DNA from: Heliocidaris tuberculata
Taxonomy: Eukaryota > Echinodermata > Echinoidea > Camarodonta > Echinometridae
Direction of reading: 5' to 3'
Assembly: GCA_025618425.1 (NCBI GenBank)
Contig: CM046835.1
Span: 21,574,393-21,638,392 of the forward strand
Length of the DNA: 64,000 nucleotides
Below, piece by piece: positions 47,001 through 56,528 of this stretch. Each line of letters begins with the position of its first letter. The stretch's first letter is position 1. The notes beneath the pieces were generated by a model. It ran no database searches. It was given only the letters and a program-made list of their open reading frames with translations, and was not told the DNA's origin. The translations under genes were made by a program, and so were the position numbers.

Positions 47001-50000
47001 ATCCAATTTTATTCATCATTAGTATCATCGTCATCATTCATACCACCATCATCATCATCGCAACTACCATTACCATCACCATTATCGTAGCTGTTGTCAT
47101 CATCATCATCATCACCATCACCACCATCATCACCACCACAAACACGACTACCTCATCCTCCTCATCATCATTACCAGCTATAATTATGCACCACATTTCG
47201 GGAACTGCGATGTCTTCCTCCTCAACATGTTTTGTTTGTCTACTTTTACTTTTATTTTTAAGAGTATGAACCAACCCACTAAGAGCAAATTCTGGTTGTT
47301 ATTCTTTGGCCACATAATTATGAAAATCACTTAAATCAGTTCAAATTACACACAAAAGAGAAAGAGCAATGGGGGTCTGAAATCTAGGGGATAGGGGTCA
47401 TCGTCCCTTGGTAGGGTTCAAAATGGCAAAACCTACTTTTTACTTTTTACCATTACGAAACCTTGAAATAATACAATTTCCTTTCCTGTTCACCCTTCAT
47501 AATTGCCTGCATTTTATCTTCATAAACTGAAAATCAGCTTTATTGAAAAATAATCTCAATTTCAAAACTTACTTTTGTCCGTCGTAAGCGGCGGTAACAC
47601 CAATGACCGGTAACTGGGGGCAACGCAGAAGCACGGTCCCCAGCAACACAATGGTGACCAATCCAGAGACAATAGCAAAGGTTAGCATACCGCGGACTTT
47701 GAGGTTGAATTTCTTGGTAAGGAGACCGCCAAGAAGGACACCACCAGAAAGACCGGGGAGCATAGCGATACCTGTTCATGTGAAAGATAGAACGGGGTCC
47801 AGTGGTTAGGGAAGTGGTCTTGGAAATGGAAGATGAGGGTTCAAATTCAAGTCAACTGAAGTGTCCGTGTCCTTTGTCATCATCATTCAAGTCGCTCTCG
47901 CCGGCGCGGTTATTAAATCACTGTATTTATCTCCGATAAAACCAAGTTTCAATAGACATATCATGATAGATCTAAACTCAGGAAAATACACAGGCGTACT
48001 GCAGACAAACAGCAGATAAAACTGCATATAAACGTTTTCTACTGACGGTAACCATAACTTGCACAATACCTTAAAATGTACATGATAGCAGAATAATACT
48101 TGGGATTATTTGTACAAAAAATGACGGGTGGGGGGGGGGGGGGGGGGGGGGGGGAGTAACAAACGACAGCACCTTCCCCACCGAACCCCGCCGTTTTCTG
48201 GTACTTTTCTATTAAGTACGTTTCAGTGTTTGTGGGTAGGAATCAACAATAATAATTTCCCGAAGACCGAACACGTATACAATAAAAAAAAAACACATTT
48301 ATTTTGATGTCGAGACACTTTTCTACACACCCTCCTCCCGTCCCCAATAGGAAATATGCTGATTACATGAGTTGGCAAGTTGAAAAGTTTTCAGTTTCAA
48401 AAAAATAATTAGGCCTATACTTTTGCTGAGGTTCAGAGAGGCATTAATTATTTGCAAAATTATGAGCTAACGCCCTTCTGGAGGCTATAAAGCAGCAAGT
48501 TCACCTACCAATGAGGAAATTTGCTGAACTCGCTGTCTGTCGAAACTGATTCTGTGTAAACTTCGGCATGAAGGCTGCACATCCCGAAACAAGCATAGTA
48601 TCGGCGCAGATGCCTGTATTTCCCAACGAAAATAAACAAAAGTAACTATCATTAGAAAATTGTGTTTATAAGATATGGGAATAAAATGATACACACACAC
48701 AAAAACGATGTTGTTAGTTGGCTATATAGATTAAACTAACGCTGAGCTATTCACTGGAGTAAATCAAATCATAGTATAAACATAATATAGCTGACACGTA
48801 TGATATAATAAAAATAAATATTTACATAATCAGTGAATCATTTTCTTTTCATTTTCTGTCTGTTATAAACCACTCTTTTCATTACACACACGTACAAACA
48901 CATATTCATCAGGTCATTATTCAATTACTAGTTAATGCAGAGCAGTAAAAAACAAAGACACCCCCCCCCGAAAAAAACCCAACAACAACAACAACAAACA
49001 AACAAACAAACAAACAAAACAACATTAAATTACAAATTCCCACAAGGATGGATAGAGCAATAAAAAAATTGTTTACCAATATACAATCTCAAATTTTCAA
49101 ATTTGCCAACGGGTGAAAAAATAAGGAAATCAAGAAAAAAAAAATTAAAAAGGCAATCAATTTTTGAGATTTAAAAAAAAAAAAAAAAAAAAAAAAGGTG
49201 CAGAATAAATGTTTACGGTAGTGATACACCCCCCCCCCCCCTCCAGCAACTAGCGGCGCTCGTGTCCTCTAATTCTCTCTCATCTGGAGGCACTCATTTT
49301 TTCGGAGGTTCATCTTTTCGAAGGTTCATAATTTCGAAGCACAAATTTCCCATAGCAGGGGGTTCTTAATTCCAAACATTTGTTGCATTACTTGGAAGAA
49401 GATTTGTTTTTCTGAAGGTTCGTTTTTCCGAGGGTTTGTAATCTGAAGGTTCGTTTTCGGATGGTTTGTAATCCGAAGGTACATAATTCCGAAACACAAA
49501 TTTCTCAAAGCAGGGGGGTTCATAATGCCGAACAATTTTGTTGCATTATTCCGAATGCTCAATATTCCGAATGGGCGTCATTCCGAAGGTTCATAATTCC
49601 GAAAATGAAATAGGGCTCATTTTTGCCGAAAGTTCGGAATTCCGAACATGAAATATGTTCGTAATTTAGAAAGACGATATAGGGTTCTCTTTCATTTTCG
49701 GAATTATGAATCTTCGGAAAAACGACACACGAAACCTCTCATCTCACCTAAGATAGTACACATGACTGTCGGGTTGACGGCAAGGTATTTGAGTGAGATG
49801 ATGAAGTCGGTTGGTCGAGAACCAAATCCTGGTCGTTCTGTCTCGTGTGCACCTCCTCGTGCGTGCACCTGACTTTCTTTACCTGCTCGTATTCTGGCAG
49901 TATCTAAATAAAGAAAATATTTTTACATATAAATATTAATATAAATCATCATTGCATATATCATAAGAATTAAATTTACCTGGAAAGTCACAGAGAAACT

Positions 50001-53000
50001 GGTTCACGCTCTCAAAATGTGCAAATGTCATCCCTCCCGACGAATACTATATTCGTTATATTTTCAGAATTGATTTTTAAATCCCAAAGTATTGTGTGAA
50101 CATACTTTGAGCGAATTACATAATTTTAGAAAATATATCAGGGGTGCCGGGGAGGGGGACGGGGGCGACTTAACACTCCTATATTTCTCTCTTTCAGTCA
50201 AACTTAGCTTGATAGTTCCATACAATTTCCGAAACGAAGATACTCATTAAATTTGGAAAGTAGTGTTTTTTTCGCAGACATTATAATAGTATGACTTCGA
50301 CAAGAAACGCAATTATATATCAGATTAAGATTATCAACCCAAAAATACAAAATAAATTCAGCTGTCGCAATTTTCTTAGGGGTATACAACCAAACAAGGC
50401 CCTCATACCGACCCATGATAGACAGTCAATATGGTACCCACACGATGATCATGCAAAATGCGGAAGACCTACCTGGTAATTCCCGCGGGAACAGACTGAG
50501 TGGAATCCCGAAGACGAATGCTGGGACTGCTGCTATGACGAAGCCTATCCACCACGCACCCACCCAGCCAGGGTCGGATGTGCTGATATCAGTACTATAA
50601 AATGAAAATCAAAATCAAAATTATAGTAGACAACTTTCCAACATTCGATTCTATTTGCTTGAACAAATCATATGAATGAGCGATTGATTAATTAACTGAT
50701 TAATAATTGACTGAGTGACTGACTGTATGGTCGACTGGTTTATTAAGTGATTGCTTGGATTGTTTGAAAGATCGAACCAGTGATTGATTGGATTGGATGA
50801 ATGGTTGATTAATTGAATTGTTGAATGAATGAATGAATGTACGAATGAATTTTACTGTATACAATCAAATAAATAGTGATTATCTATACACCCCAAAAAT
50901 ATTCCAACGTCCAACAGGTAATGTCACAATGACGGCATTAGGTTAGTGATTGTGCGATACATGCTACGGCGAAAATTGCTCGGCGAAAATTCGACGAGAA
51001 TGCTAAATTAACCTGTTTCGGATGCATTTCAAGAAAAATAAAAGAAAAGTGTAAGGAGTAAATAAAAAACACTGCCGTCTTCATGGTCTTCGGGTAGATT
51101 TCAAAACCAGTCGATTGTAATTAGTACCCCCCAAATCAATGAGTACCTCCAGAAAAGAGAACCTCCACAAATGTTAATTTGATTATAAAGAAAACAAATA
51201 CATGGTTTTATTCTTAAAATCGATAACCCACAGGCTCAAAGTTGTTTTAGAATTGAAACGAATCTTTGTGACCTTTAAATCTATTTTCAGAAAATTCATA
51301 CTTCTGTTTCGTCAGCTACGTCTTGACTCCTTTTTTTTTCTTATTCCTATCTCTTTCTTGAGCCTTATCTTCTTCTTCTTCTTCTTCTTCTTCTTCTTCT
51401 TCTTCTTCTTCTTCTTCTTCTTCTTCTTCTTCTTCTTCTTCTTCTTCTTCTTCTTCTTCTTCTTCTTCTTGTTTCTTCTTCTTCTTCTTCTTCTTCTTCT
51501 TCTTCTTCTTCTTCTTCTTCTTCTTCTTCTTCTTCTTCTTCTTCTTCTTCTTCTTCTTCTTCTTCTTCTTCTTCTTCTTCTTCTTCTTCTTCTTCTTCTT
51601 CTTCTTCTTCTTCTTCTTCTTCTTCTTCTTCTTCTTCTTCTTCTTCTTCTTCTTCTTCTTCTTCTTCTTCTTCTTTCTTCTTCTTCTTCTTCTTCTTCTT
51701 CTTCTTCTTCTTCTTCCTTCCCTCCTCCCCCTCCTCTTTTGTTTGTTATTTATTCCACTTCCACCTTTTTTTCTTCATTGGCTGAATGGTCATGTGGTCT
51801 TATGGCGCATTTTAACTATGCAACGTTCAGTTGGCAAAACTACATAAAACGCAAAATTCATCACGGGCTATTTATCATGTGATTTTATTATGATATGATA
51901 CAATATCGTACAACCATTGTAAAACAAACATCAGCTTTTCAGCTGCACGTCTTTTTCTAATGAACCATCTCATTCAATTCAATGCAATGATCGACTGCAC
52001 ATTTCTTACCTGATACGTTTCTATAAACAACCAATGAAATACAATATTGGGAATGAATAATAAGTAGACTGTACCTTAAATATGGATTGGTCAAAGGTAG
52101 GATAAGTTTTCGGGATGCATTGATTGTTTTGCTACGTTCATACTATTGTTTGAAATGAAAAAGTAAAAAAGATCATAATATGACTATAATATAACTATTC
52201 AGGCCCCTGGGAGCCGGGGGTGCAGAATTTTTTTTTTTTTTTTTTTTTTGCTTGTCAGAGATTTTTGGAGTTAAAAAGAGACTCCAACACGCTGAGGACC
52301 TTTTTTTTTTTTTTTTTTTTTTTTGCTCAAAGCACCCCCAGTAACAAAATCGTTTCCAGGCTCCTGTTACTATTATAGTGTAACTAGTTCAAGGCGCGTA
52401 AAAGTATAAAACAATCATATCAAATCAGATCGTTTGAGGGACAAAAAATATCAGGGATATTTAGGAAAAGTGCCAAGGTGTTTTACCTGAATGGATTTGA
52501 AAAGTTTGTGAAAATATTGAGAAAGACACCCATCAGCATGTAGCCAGCCGCGGGTCCTAGAGATGCGACGGCCAGAAATATACCTATCAACACAAAAAAC
52601 AACAAGTAATGGTAATAATATTATTACAATATGGTCTCTGTTGGCGATTATGTCAACCTTCTAAATCACAGTTATACTCGGCTTCTAGTATATTTAGATT
52701 CAGTGGCGGATCTACGGGGGGGGGGGGGTTAGGGGGTTTAAACCCCCCCCCCCCTTGGGCTGCCAAGTAAACATTTAATGTGCATAGGAAAACAAAAAAG
52801 AGAAAAAATAGAGCATGCAAGTATGCTTAAAATCGCAAGCTGGCAACCCTAAAAATGAAAAAACTCCCTACTGTGGGAGGGGGTATCCCCCCTCCCACAC
52901 CCTCCCGCCTCGCTCGCTTCGCTCGCTCGGGCTCGGTCGCTACGCTCCCTCGCAATACCCAGCTCAGCCCCTCAAACCCCCCCCCTTGGAAAAAAGCTAG

Positions 53001-53840
53001 ATCCGCCCCTGATATTCTACATGGTAGATATATTTTTAAACATCAAACATATCTACAGATATGTCGATTTTTTAAAGTAAAATACTGTATAGACAAATAA
53101 TTATTATTTTTTTTTTTTTTGCAGCGGTACTGAAAAGCATTATTAGCTCTCATGTCGTGTGTTTGTAATGTTCACCACTGCGTTTTCATTATTCAAACTA
53201 CCAAAAAAAGGGCATGGCACAAATGAAATTTGAGGTTCTAAAGCATTGTTTACATATCATTGTTATATGTTTAATATTAACATTGATTAATCGGTTTTAA
53301 GACTGACAGCACTACATTACTCCTAGTCGACTTCACATTTAACTTACCCATGTACAATCCCGTCTGTTCCAAAGACACACTTTCGTCCAACATCGAGACT
53401 CCTAGCGTATTCAATGGCAGCGATCCAATGGCCATCAACGTCTGTCCCGCCATGAACACGTACATATACTGAGCCAAGCTCGACGGTCTCTCATCATCCA
53501 AGACGTCATCGCAAACTATCGTGGCATCGCCCCCGGCTGCAGCAGCGGCTTCCGCGTCCACGCCGCACGTCGGCGAAACCCGCGACGTGGCATAGCGGTA
53601 GTTGCCCGTGGTGACGTGCGGGAGAGCGTAGATGAGCGCGCCGGCGCCGATGATGATGGAACCGGTGCCGAGCCAGCGGGGCTTGTTGCCACGACCACCG
53701 ACGAAAGTGACGAAGAGAACGAGGATGATGCTCGTGACGTCGAAGCTGCTGATGATGATGCCGAGATCGCGGCTTCGAAGCTGGAAGCGACGCTCGATGG
53801 AGGTCAATGAACTCGTGACGAAGCCGGTTACCAGCATCGC
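40658..53840 (-). CDS. SLCO4A1-like: organic anion transporter (OATP), SLCO4-like, 10 coding exons found
   Basis: Minus-strand exons 53840-53348, 52583-52487, 50594-50473, 49903-49748, 48613-48509, 47771-47573, 46735-46579, 42574-42393, 41537-41473 and 41076-40658 join in phase to about 664 residues and TAG. The order matches the OATP family: SLTSIERRF after the first membrane segment, LGPAAGY, the signature GWVGAWWIGF, a large loop with a Kazal-like cysteine cluster (CNLGCHCNTEQYNPVC then CYAGC, CEC), GATPGPILVG and a polar cytoplasmic tail. OATPs are 12-span plasma-membrane carriers for bile salts, hormones and other organic anions. LGPAAGY and related words make SLCO4 the closest match I recall, with moderate confidence. 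The first exon found opens at a splice acceptor (CCATTAG then GCGATG), so the true start, with the N-terminal tail and most of the first membrane span, should be in an upstream exon that was not found; ATG at 53837 is probably internal. Confidence 0.92.
41473..41537 (-). CDS. SLCO4A1-like: OATP exon I
   Basis: Short exon encoding RCVPDSQRPMALGVNSILN(KLLG), the conserved Arg-x-x-Ala-Leu-Gly segment before the last span. Confidence 0.9.
42393..42574 (-). CDS. SLCO4A1-like: OATP exon H
   Basis: Encodes YGDCECLRNF, GQCESDC (closing the loop cysteines) and the span LLPIFVVGAAFLLFFHFL. Donor CTCAG/GTGACA. The preceding intron is 4 kb and holds the SINE and ATT repeats. Confidence 0.9.
42749..42894. 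mobile_element. foldback MITE (146 bp) in OATP intron
   Basis: GGGCCCTCTTATAAAAAGTT on the left mirrors AACTTTTTATGCAAGAGGGC(CC) on the right, and GATTAAACGCAACT mirrors AGTTGCGTTTAATC. No coding capacity. Confidence 0.88.
43018..43304. mobile_element. hAT-like MITE in OATP intron (287 bp)
   Basis: Left end TAGGCCGGTAACTAGGA and right end TCTAGTTACGGGCCTG are inverted. A poly-C run is at 43057-43068. The inside has CCCGCTCGGGCGCTCAGCGC, like the C(G/T)CG-rich interiors of the other copies. The target duplication is not clear. Confidence 0.6.
43690..43930 (+). mobile_element. tRNA-derived SINE followed by ATT/ATC tail
   Basis: GGGGAGGTGTCGTGGTATTT (A-box-like), then AAGGGTTTGAATCCCAGG (B-box-like), then a body with GCAAGACATTAATCCACATT and GAGCGCTATACAAG. 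It leads straight into the ATT/ATC microsatellite, which probably grew from the SINE tail. Confidence 0.65.
43930..44215. repeat. ATT/ATC microsatellite
   Basis: About 285 bases of ATT, ATC and TAT triplets with shifts of register. It yields long spurious Ile/Tyr/His frames on both strands. Confidence 0.9.
44738..44772. repeat. poly-G run next to a purine-rich tract
   Basis: About 27 G at 44746-44772 after a GGGAGGAGAGTAGGA-type tract. The overlapping minus-strand frame is Pro/Ser-rich because of it. Confidence 0.85.
45300..45600. repeat. CT-rich microsatellite in OATP intron
   Basis: TCTCTCTC, CCCTC and TTTCTCTC tracts. The neighbouring 45905-46100 segment holds two imperfect copies of an ~110-bp unit with GTCATCTCA(A/G)TTTG and TTGCCATGC words. 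Confidence 0.6.
46579..46735 (-). CDS. SLCO4A1-like: OATP exon G, Kazal-like loop
   Basis: Encodes DDCNLGCHCNTEQYNPVCVE, then YFDPCYAGCK, the Kazal-like cysteine pattern of the large extracellular loop 5. Phase 0 end at the donor GTATGT. Confidence 0.92.
46930..47160. repeat. CATCAT repeat with ~62-bp duplication
   Basis: CATCATCATCCAATTTTATT occurs at about 46941 and 47000 as part of two near-identical 62-base units, followed by (CAT/CAC)n. Confidence 0.75.
47573..47771 (-). CDS. SLCO4A1-like: OATP exon F
   Basis: Encodes two hydrophobic spans (GIAMLPGLSGGVLLGGLLTK and MLTFAIVSGLVTIVLLGTVL) and LRCPQLPVIGVTAAYDGQ, leading into the extracellular loop. Confidence 0.92.
47790..47930 (+). mobile_element. 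SINE fragment (tRNA-like head)
   Basis: GGGTCCAGTGGTTAGGGAAG and GAGGGTTCAAATTCAAG look like A- and B-box words of a tRNA-derived SINE; the ending ATTAAATCACTGTATTTATC is short. It sits in the intron before exon F. Confidence 0.45.
48129..48154. repeat. poly-G run
   Basis: An uninterrupted run of about 26 G in an OATP intron. Confidence 0.9.
48509..48613 (-). CDS. SLCO4A1-like: OATP exon E
   Basis: Encodes GICADTMLVSGCAAFMPKFT then QNQFRQTASSANFLIG, matching the conserved Phe-x-Pro-Lys-Phe and Gln-Phe segment between spans 7 and 8. Confidence 0.9.
49275..49735. repeat. second copy of the TTCATAATTCCGAA repeat family
   Basis: GGCACTCATTTTTTCGGAGG, AAGGTTCATAATTTCGAAGC and ACAAATTTCCCATAGCAGGG mirror the copy at 3557-3800, followed by about twelve decayed units. 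It ends about ten bases from the donor of OATP exon D. Confidence 0.75.
49748..49903 (-). CDS. SLCO4A1-like: OATP exon D
   Basis: Encodes the intracellular loop (DTARIRAGKESQVHARGG and basic residues) and the start of the next span, DFIISLKYLAVNPTVMCTIL. Its donor (TTAG/GTGAGA) lies directly beside the TTCATAATTCCGAA-type repeat. Confidence 0.88.
   Translation of the reverse strand: MLPEYEQVKKVRCTHEEVHTRQNDQDLVLDQPTSSSHSNTLPSTRQSCVLS
50473..50594 (-). CDS. SLCO4A1-like: OATP exon C with WGAWW-type signature
   Basis: Encodes STDISTSDPGWVGAWWIGF, then a membrane segment FVIAAVPAFVFGIPLSLF and PRELP. The Trp-Val-Gly-Ala-Trp-Trp motif is the family hallmark at the start of membrane span 6. Confidence 0.93.
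51368..51716. repeat. long (TTC)n microsatellite in OATP intron
   Basis: About 350 bases of almost pure TTC with a few single-base slips. The purine strand is (GAA)n. The Phe/Leu/Ser frame over it is spurious. Confidence 0.95.
52220..52330. repeat. paired poly-T runs
   Basis: Two poly-T runs (52230-52249 and 52299-52324) within a small block containing GCCGGGGGTGC and AGCACCCCCAG, which are themselves inverted. This may be a short foldback element. Confidence 0.5.
52487..52583 (-). CDS. SLCO4A1-like: OATP exon B
   Basis: Acceptor TTGATAG, encodes GIFLAVASLGPAAGYMLMGV and FLNIF, donor TTCAG/GTAAAA. Confidence 0.9.
52701..53011. mobile_element. hAT-like MITE in OATP intron (311 bp)
   Basis: Ends CAGTGGCGGATCTACGGG and GCTAGATCCGCCCCTG are inverted. 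Inside are poly-G and poly-C runs and CTCGCTCGCTTCGCTCGCTC, shared in style with 14452-15755. Flanks share only ATATT-like words, so the duplication is uncertain. Confidence 0.65.
53348..53840 (-). CDS. SLCO4A1-like: OATP exon A (first found)
   Basis: 164 codons: AMLVTGFVTSSLTSIERRF, then PRWLGTGSIIIGAGALIYAL, an Ala/Gly-rich extracellular insertion with Cys residues, SLAQYMYVFMAGQTLMAIGS, and LDESVSLEQTGLYM. Donor ATGG/GTAAGT. Its CpG-rich third positions are unlike the AT-rich introns. Confidence 0.92.
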
Positions 53841-54125
53841 CTAATGGTAGAGAATAACAGAGGATAATAATGATGATGATCGTTATAATCGTTATTTGGC
53901 TTCAATATTTCAAGTTTTTTTAATATAGGCATTGAATGGAGAGACTTGGTCTTTTATAATATCGGTCTTGCTTATTAGTCAATGCCTTTTCTCTATGAAC
54001 ACTTTTTTCTTGGTGTACTGTTAAGGCTCCGACAACAATTACTGCTGGTTTGGTTTCCTCAAAGATATAGGGTTAGCGTTGCAAATCGATTTTAGGTTAG
54101 GTTTATCGGTAGGGTTATGTTTAGT

Positions 54126-54380
54126 CAGGGGCGGCGCTACAGGGGGTCAGGGGGGCGGCCGTTTTCAAGCGAGCAAAAAAAAAAAAAAAAAAAAAAAGAG
54201 GAAGAAGGGGGGAAAAAGGAGAAAGAGAAGGGGAAATGGAGAAGAGAAGGCTAGGCCATGCAATTATGATATAACTGTTATAGTCCTATTTGTTATTTCA
54301 AGACCCTCGACGTGCGACGTTGCTATACGCGTCATTTTGCCCCCCCCCCCCCCCATTTAAATACCCTGGCGCCGCCCCTG
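54126..54380. mobile_element. non-autonomous hAT-like element (255 bp) with exact 8-bp duplication
   Basis: Ends CAGGGGCGGCGCTACAGGG and CCCTGGCGCCGCCCCTG are inverted. TGTTTAGT flanks both sides (54118-54125 and 54381-54388). The inside holds poly-A (54176-54197), a purine tract and poly-C (54341-54354). It lies just upstream of the first OATP exon found. Confidence 0.9.
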
Positions 54381-54388
54381 TGTTTAGT

Positions 54389-55990
54389 GTTTGATCCTGG
54401 GTTGAAGTTAAGAATTCGATTACCGTCGATGCATGTGTCGTACTATTGACACTTTTGATCATTAGTTACTCAAAGTTAAAACTGGTATCATACTGAAGTT
54501 TTCACAGTGTAAACTTGAAGAATGTCAAATTTATTAGGAGGAAGTTTTGTGAAATTTCCATCTTTACTATTCTTGAAATATTATTCTGAATATTTAATTA
54601 GATTCAGGTTTTGAAATATTGAGGCCCAAAACTCTGTGTGTGTGTGGGGGGGGGGATGTGGGTGTGTGTCAGTAGTCAATTCAGAACAATACAATTGGGA
54701 ATCGCACCTGTCATTTCTGCCATGTTTTTGCTATCCAGTGTCATTAATGATTTATGACTCTGGGTTAAAGGAGATGCTCTGGAATTTCAGCTACAATGCA
54801 CAATAGACATTGTTGTGCTCTGCATTAATTACTGTTACACACATATTTTGCAGCCTTGATTTATTTCAAAAAGTGAAAATCTATTTAAATATTTAAATCA
54901 TCAAAGAAATTTCATAAAACTTACCCCAAATTAATTTGACAACCTTCAACTTTACCATGTGAAAACTTCAGTCTGATACGAGTAGGCCTAATAACTTTTG
55001 AGTTATTAACAATCAAAAGTGTCCAATGTGCAATCGTATTGTGTCTTTTACTCTGTGTACTCTGTGATTCCTAACATGGTGATGATTACTGAATTATATT
55101 GTATGTATTTATAGTTAAGGTTATTAATACATGTACTTTATTACCATAAACAATATTTTGACAACATTGCAACTCATATAATTATTACTAATATTCATGA
55201 TCAGCGAAATCGGAAGCAGCTGCCAGCTAGGGTCCCGTCAGACTATTCAAAATAAATGAAAGTGGAGCCCCCGTGACAAAATGTTTCGCCGCACCTTCTG
55301 ATTTTTTGGTCACATTATTTACTCTTCTATTTTTTTGTTATAAATTTCTGCTTGATTAAAATGTAATAGTAGTACTACTTCTCCTTCGGATACTAAACCT
55401 ATACTACAACGAGTAAATACTACAGGGCAAATTCACGGTTTTCTTTCATTATTATGTGTCTTAACGTTACCAAATAATGGATCAATGAACATACACAACA
55501 TTGAAAGGTTAATTTCCTTGGAATTTGGTCTCATCCAAGCATGCTCTCAGTAGTACGACTATCAAATCAATACGTGCAATCGGTAACACGGAGGAGGATG
55601 ATGGTGATGATAGTGATGATATCCATTGGCGTAGATTCGTGCATTCCTTCTTTTCATCGGGGGGGGGGGGGGTGGCTTTGTTCTCCATGAATGGTCATCC
55701 CCCAGTTGAAAAGAAATTCTTGCATATATACGCCCGTGATGATATTATATCAGTAATTATTTCTTACAATAAAGATTACAACAATAACATGGACAACTCA
55801 ATTCAATATTAATAATTTTAATTCAAATCATCACATCATATAGTAATAATGATAAAATGATAAATCAACCATGACATCCTTTCTGTCAAAGTACTTTACT
55901 TCCCAGTCTATTCCGCATCGTTTTCTATCTGCTGTCATTAATCATTGATAATTCAATTCAACTATTAAATCATTAAATGGACAGTAAGAC
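54389..55990. other. intergenic, upstream of the OATP exons
   Basis: No gene recognised. The N-terminal OATP exon was looked for on the minus strand here without success. Contains (GT)n and poly-G at about 54637-54656, a GATGAT patch at about 55593 and poly-G at 55660-55672. Confidence 0.4.
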
Positions 55991-55991
55991 G

Positions 55992-56225
55992 ATAGACCTG
56001 TTCACAAATATATTCAAATTTTATGCATACTTTTAAAACAAAGGTTGTTCTTGACAACCTGAAAGCTTGTCAGAGGTTTGTCAGACATGGCAACGAGTAA
56101 TGTATGCAAACTGGATTCCAAATATTGTAGTTCATTCATTAATAACAGGTTAATGGAATACCTTGTTACTAGGTCCCCGGGAAAGAAACATCCATAAATT
56201 TGATTAACTTTGTGAACAGGTCTAT
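55992..56225. mobile_element. foldback MITE, TAGACCTGTT family, copy 1 (234 bp)
   Basis: ATAGACCTGTTCACAAATAT on the left mirrors TTGTGAACAGGTCTAT on the right. Internal words include GACAACCTGAAAGCTTG and GGCAACGAGTAATGTATGC. Confidence 0.8.
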
Positions 56226-56305
56226 TAGATGGGTAAGCCACAAACATATTGTACTTCTGACAGCAAATTGGCAATGAAAGCACTTGCAAGAATTATTTCT
56301 CGCGA

Positions 56306-56528
56306 AATAGACCTGTTTACTAATTTTATACATGCTTCTTAAACAAAAGTGTCTCTTGACGACACAAAAGCTTGCCATAGTTTTGCCCGACATAGCAACA
56401 CTAAGGATGCAAAATGGATTCCATCCATAGAGATGCCATTATGTATAGCATCAGGTGCACAAAATAGTTGGTAACTAAGGATTCTGGAGAGAAACAAGCA
56501 TAAATTGAAATACATTAGTAAACAGAGC
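56306..56528. mobile_element. foldback MITE, same family, copy 2
   Basis: AATAGACCTGTTTACTAATT on the left, ACATTAGTAAACAG on the right. The inside follows copy 1 in order (GACGACACAAAAGCTTG). Confidence 0.7.

Noticed and set aside
51202..51882. 226-residue Phe/Leu/Ser-rich open frame
   Set aside because: It is a translation of (TTC)n inside a transporter intron.
53516..53844. Several 60-70 residue frames on both strands over OATP exon A
   Set aside because: Shadows of the GC-rich transporter exon.
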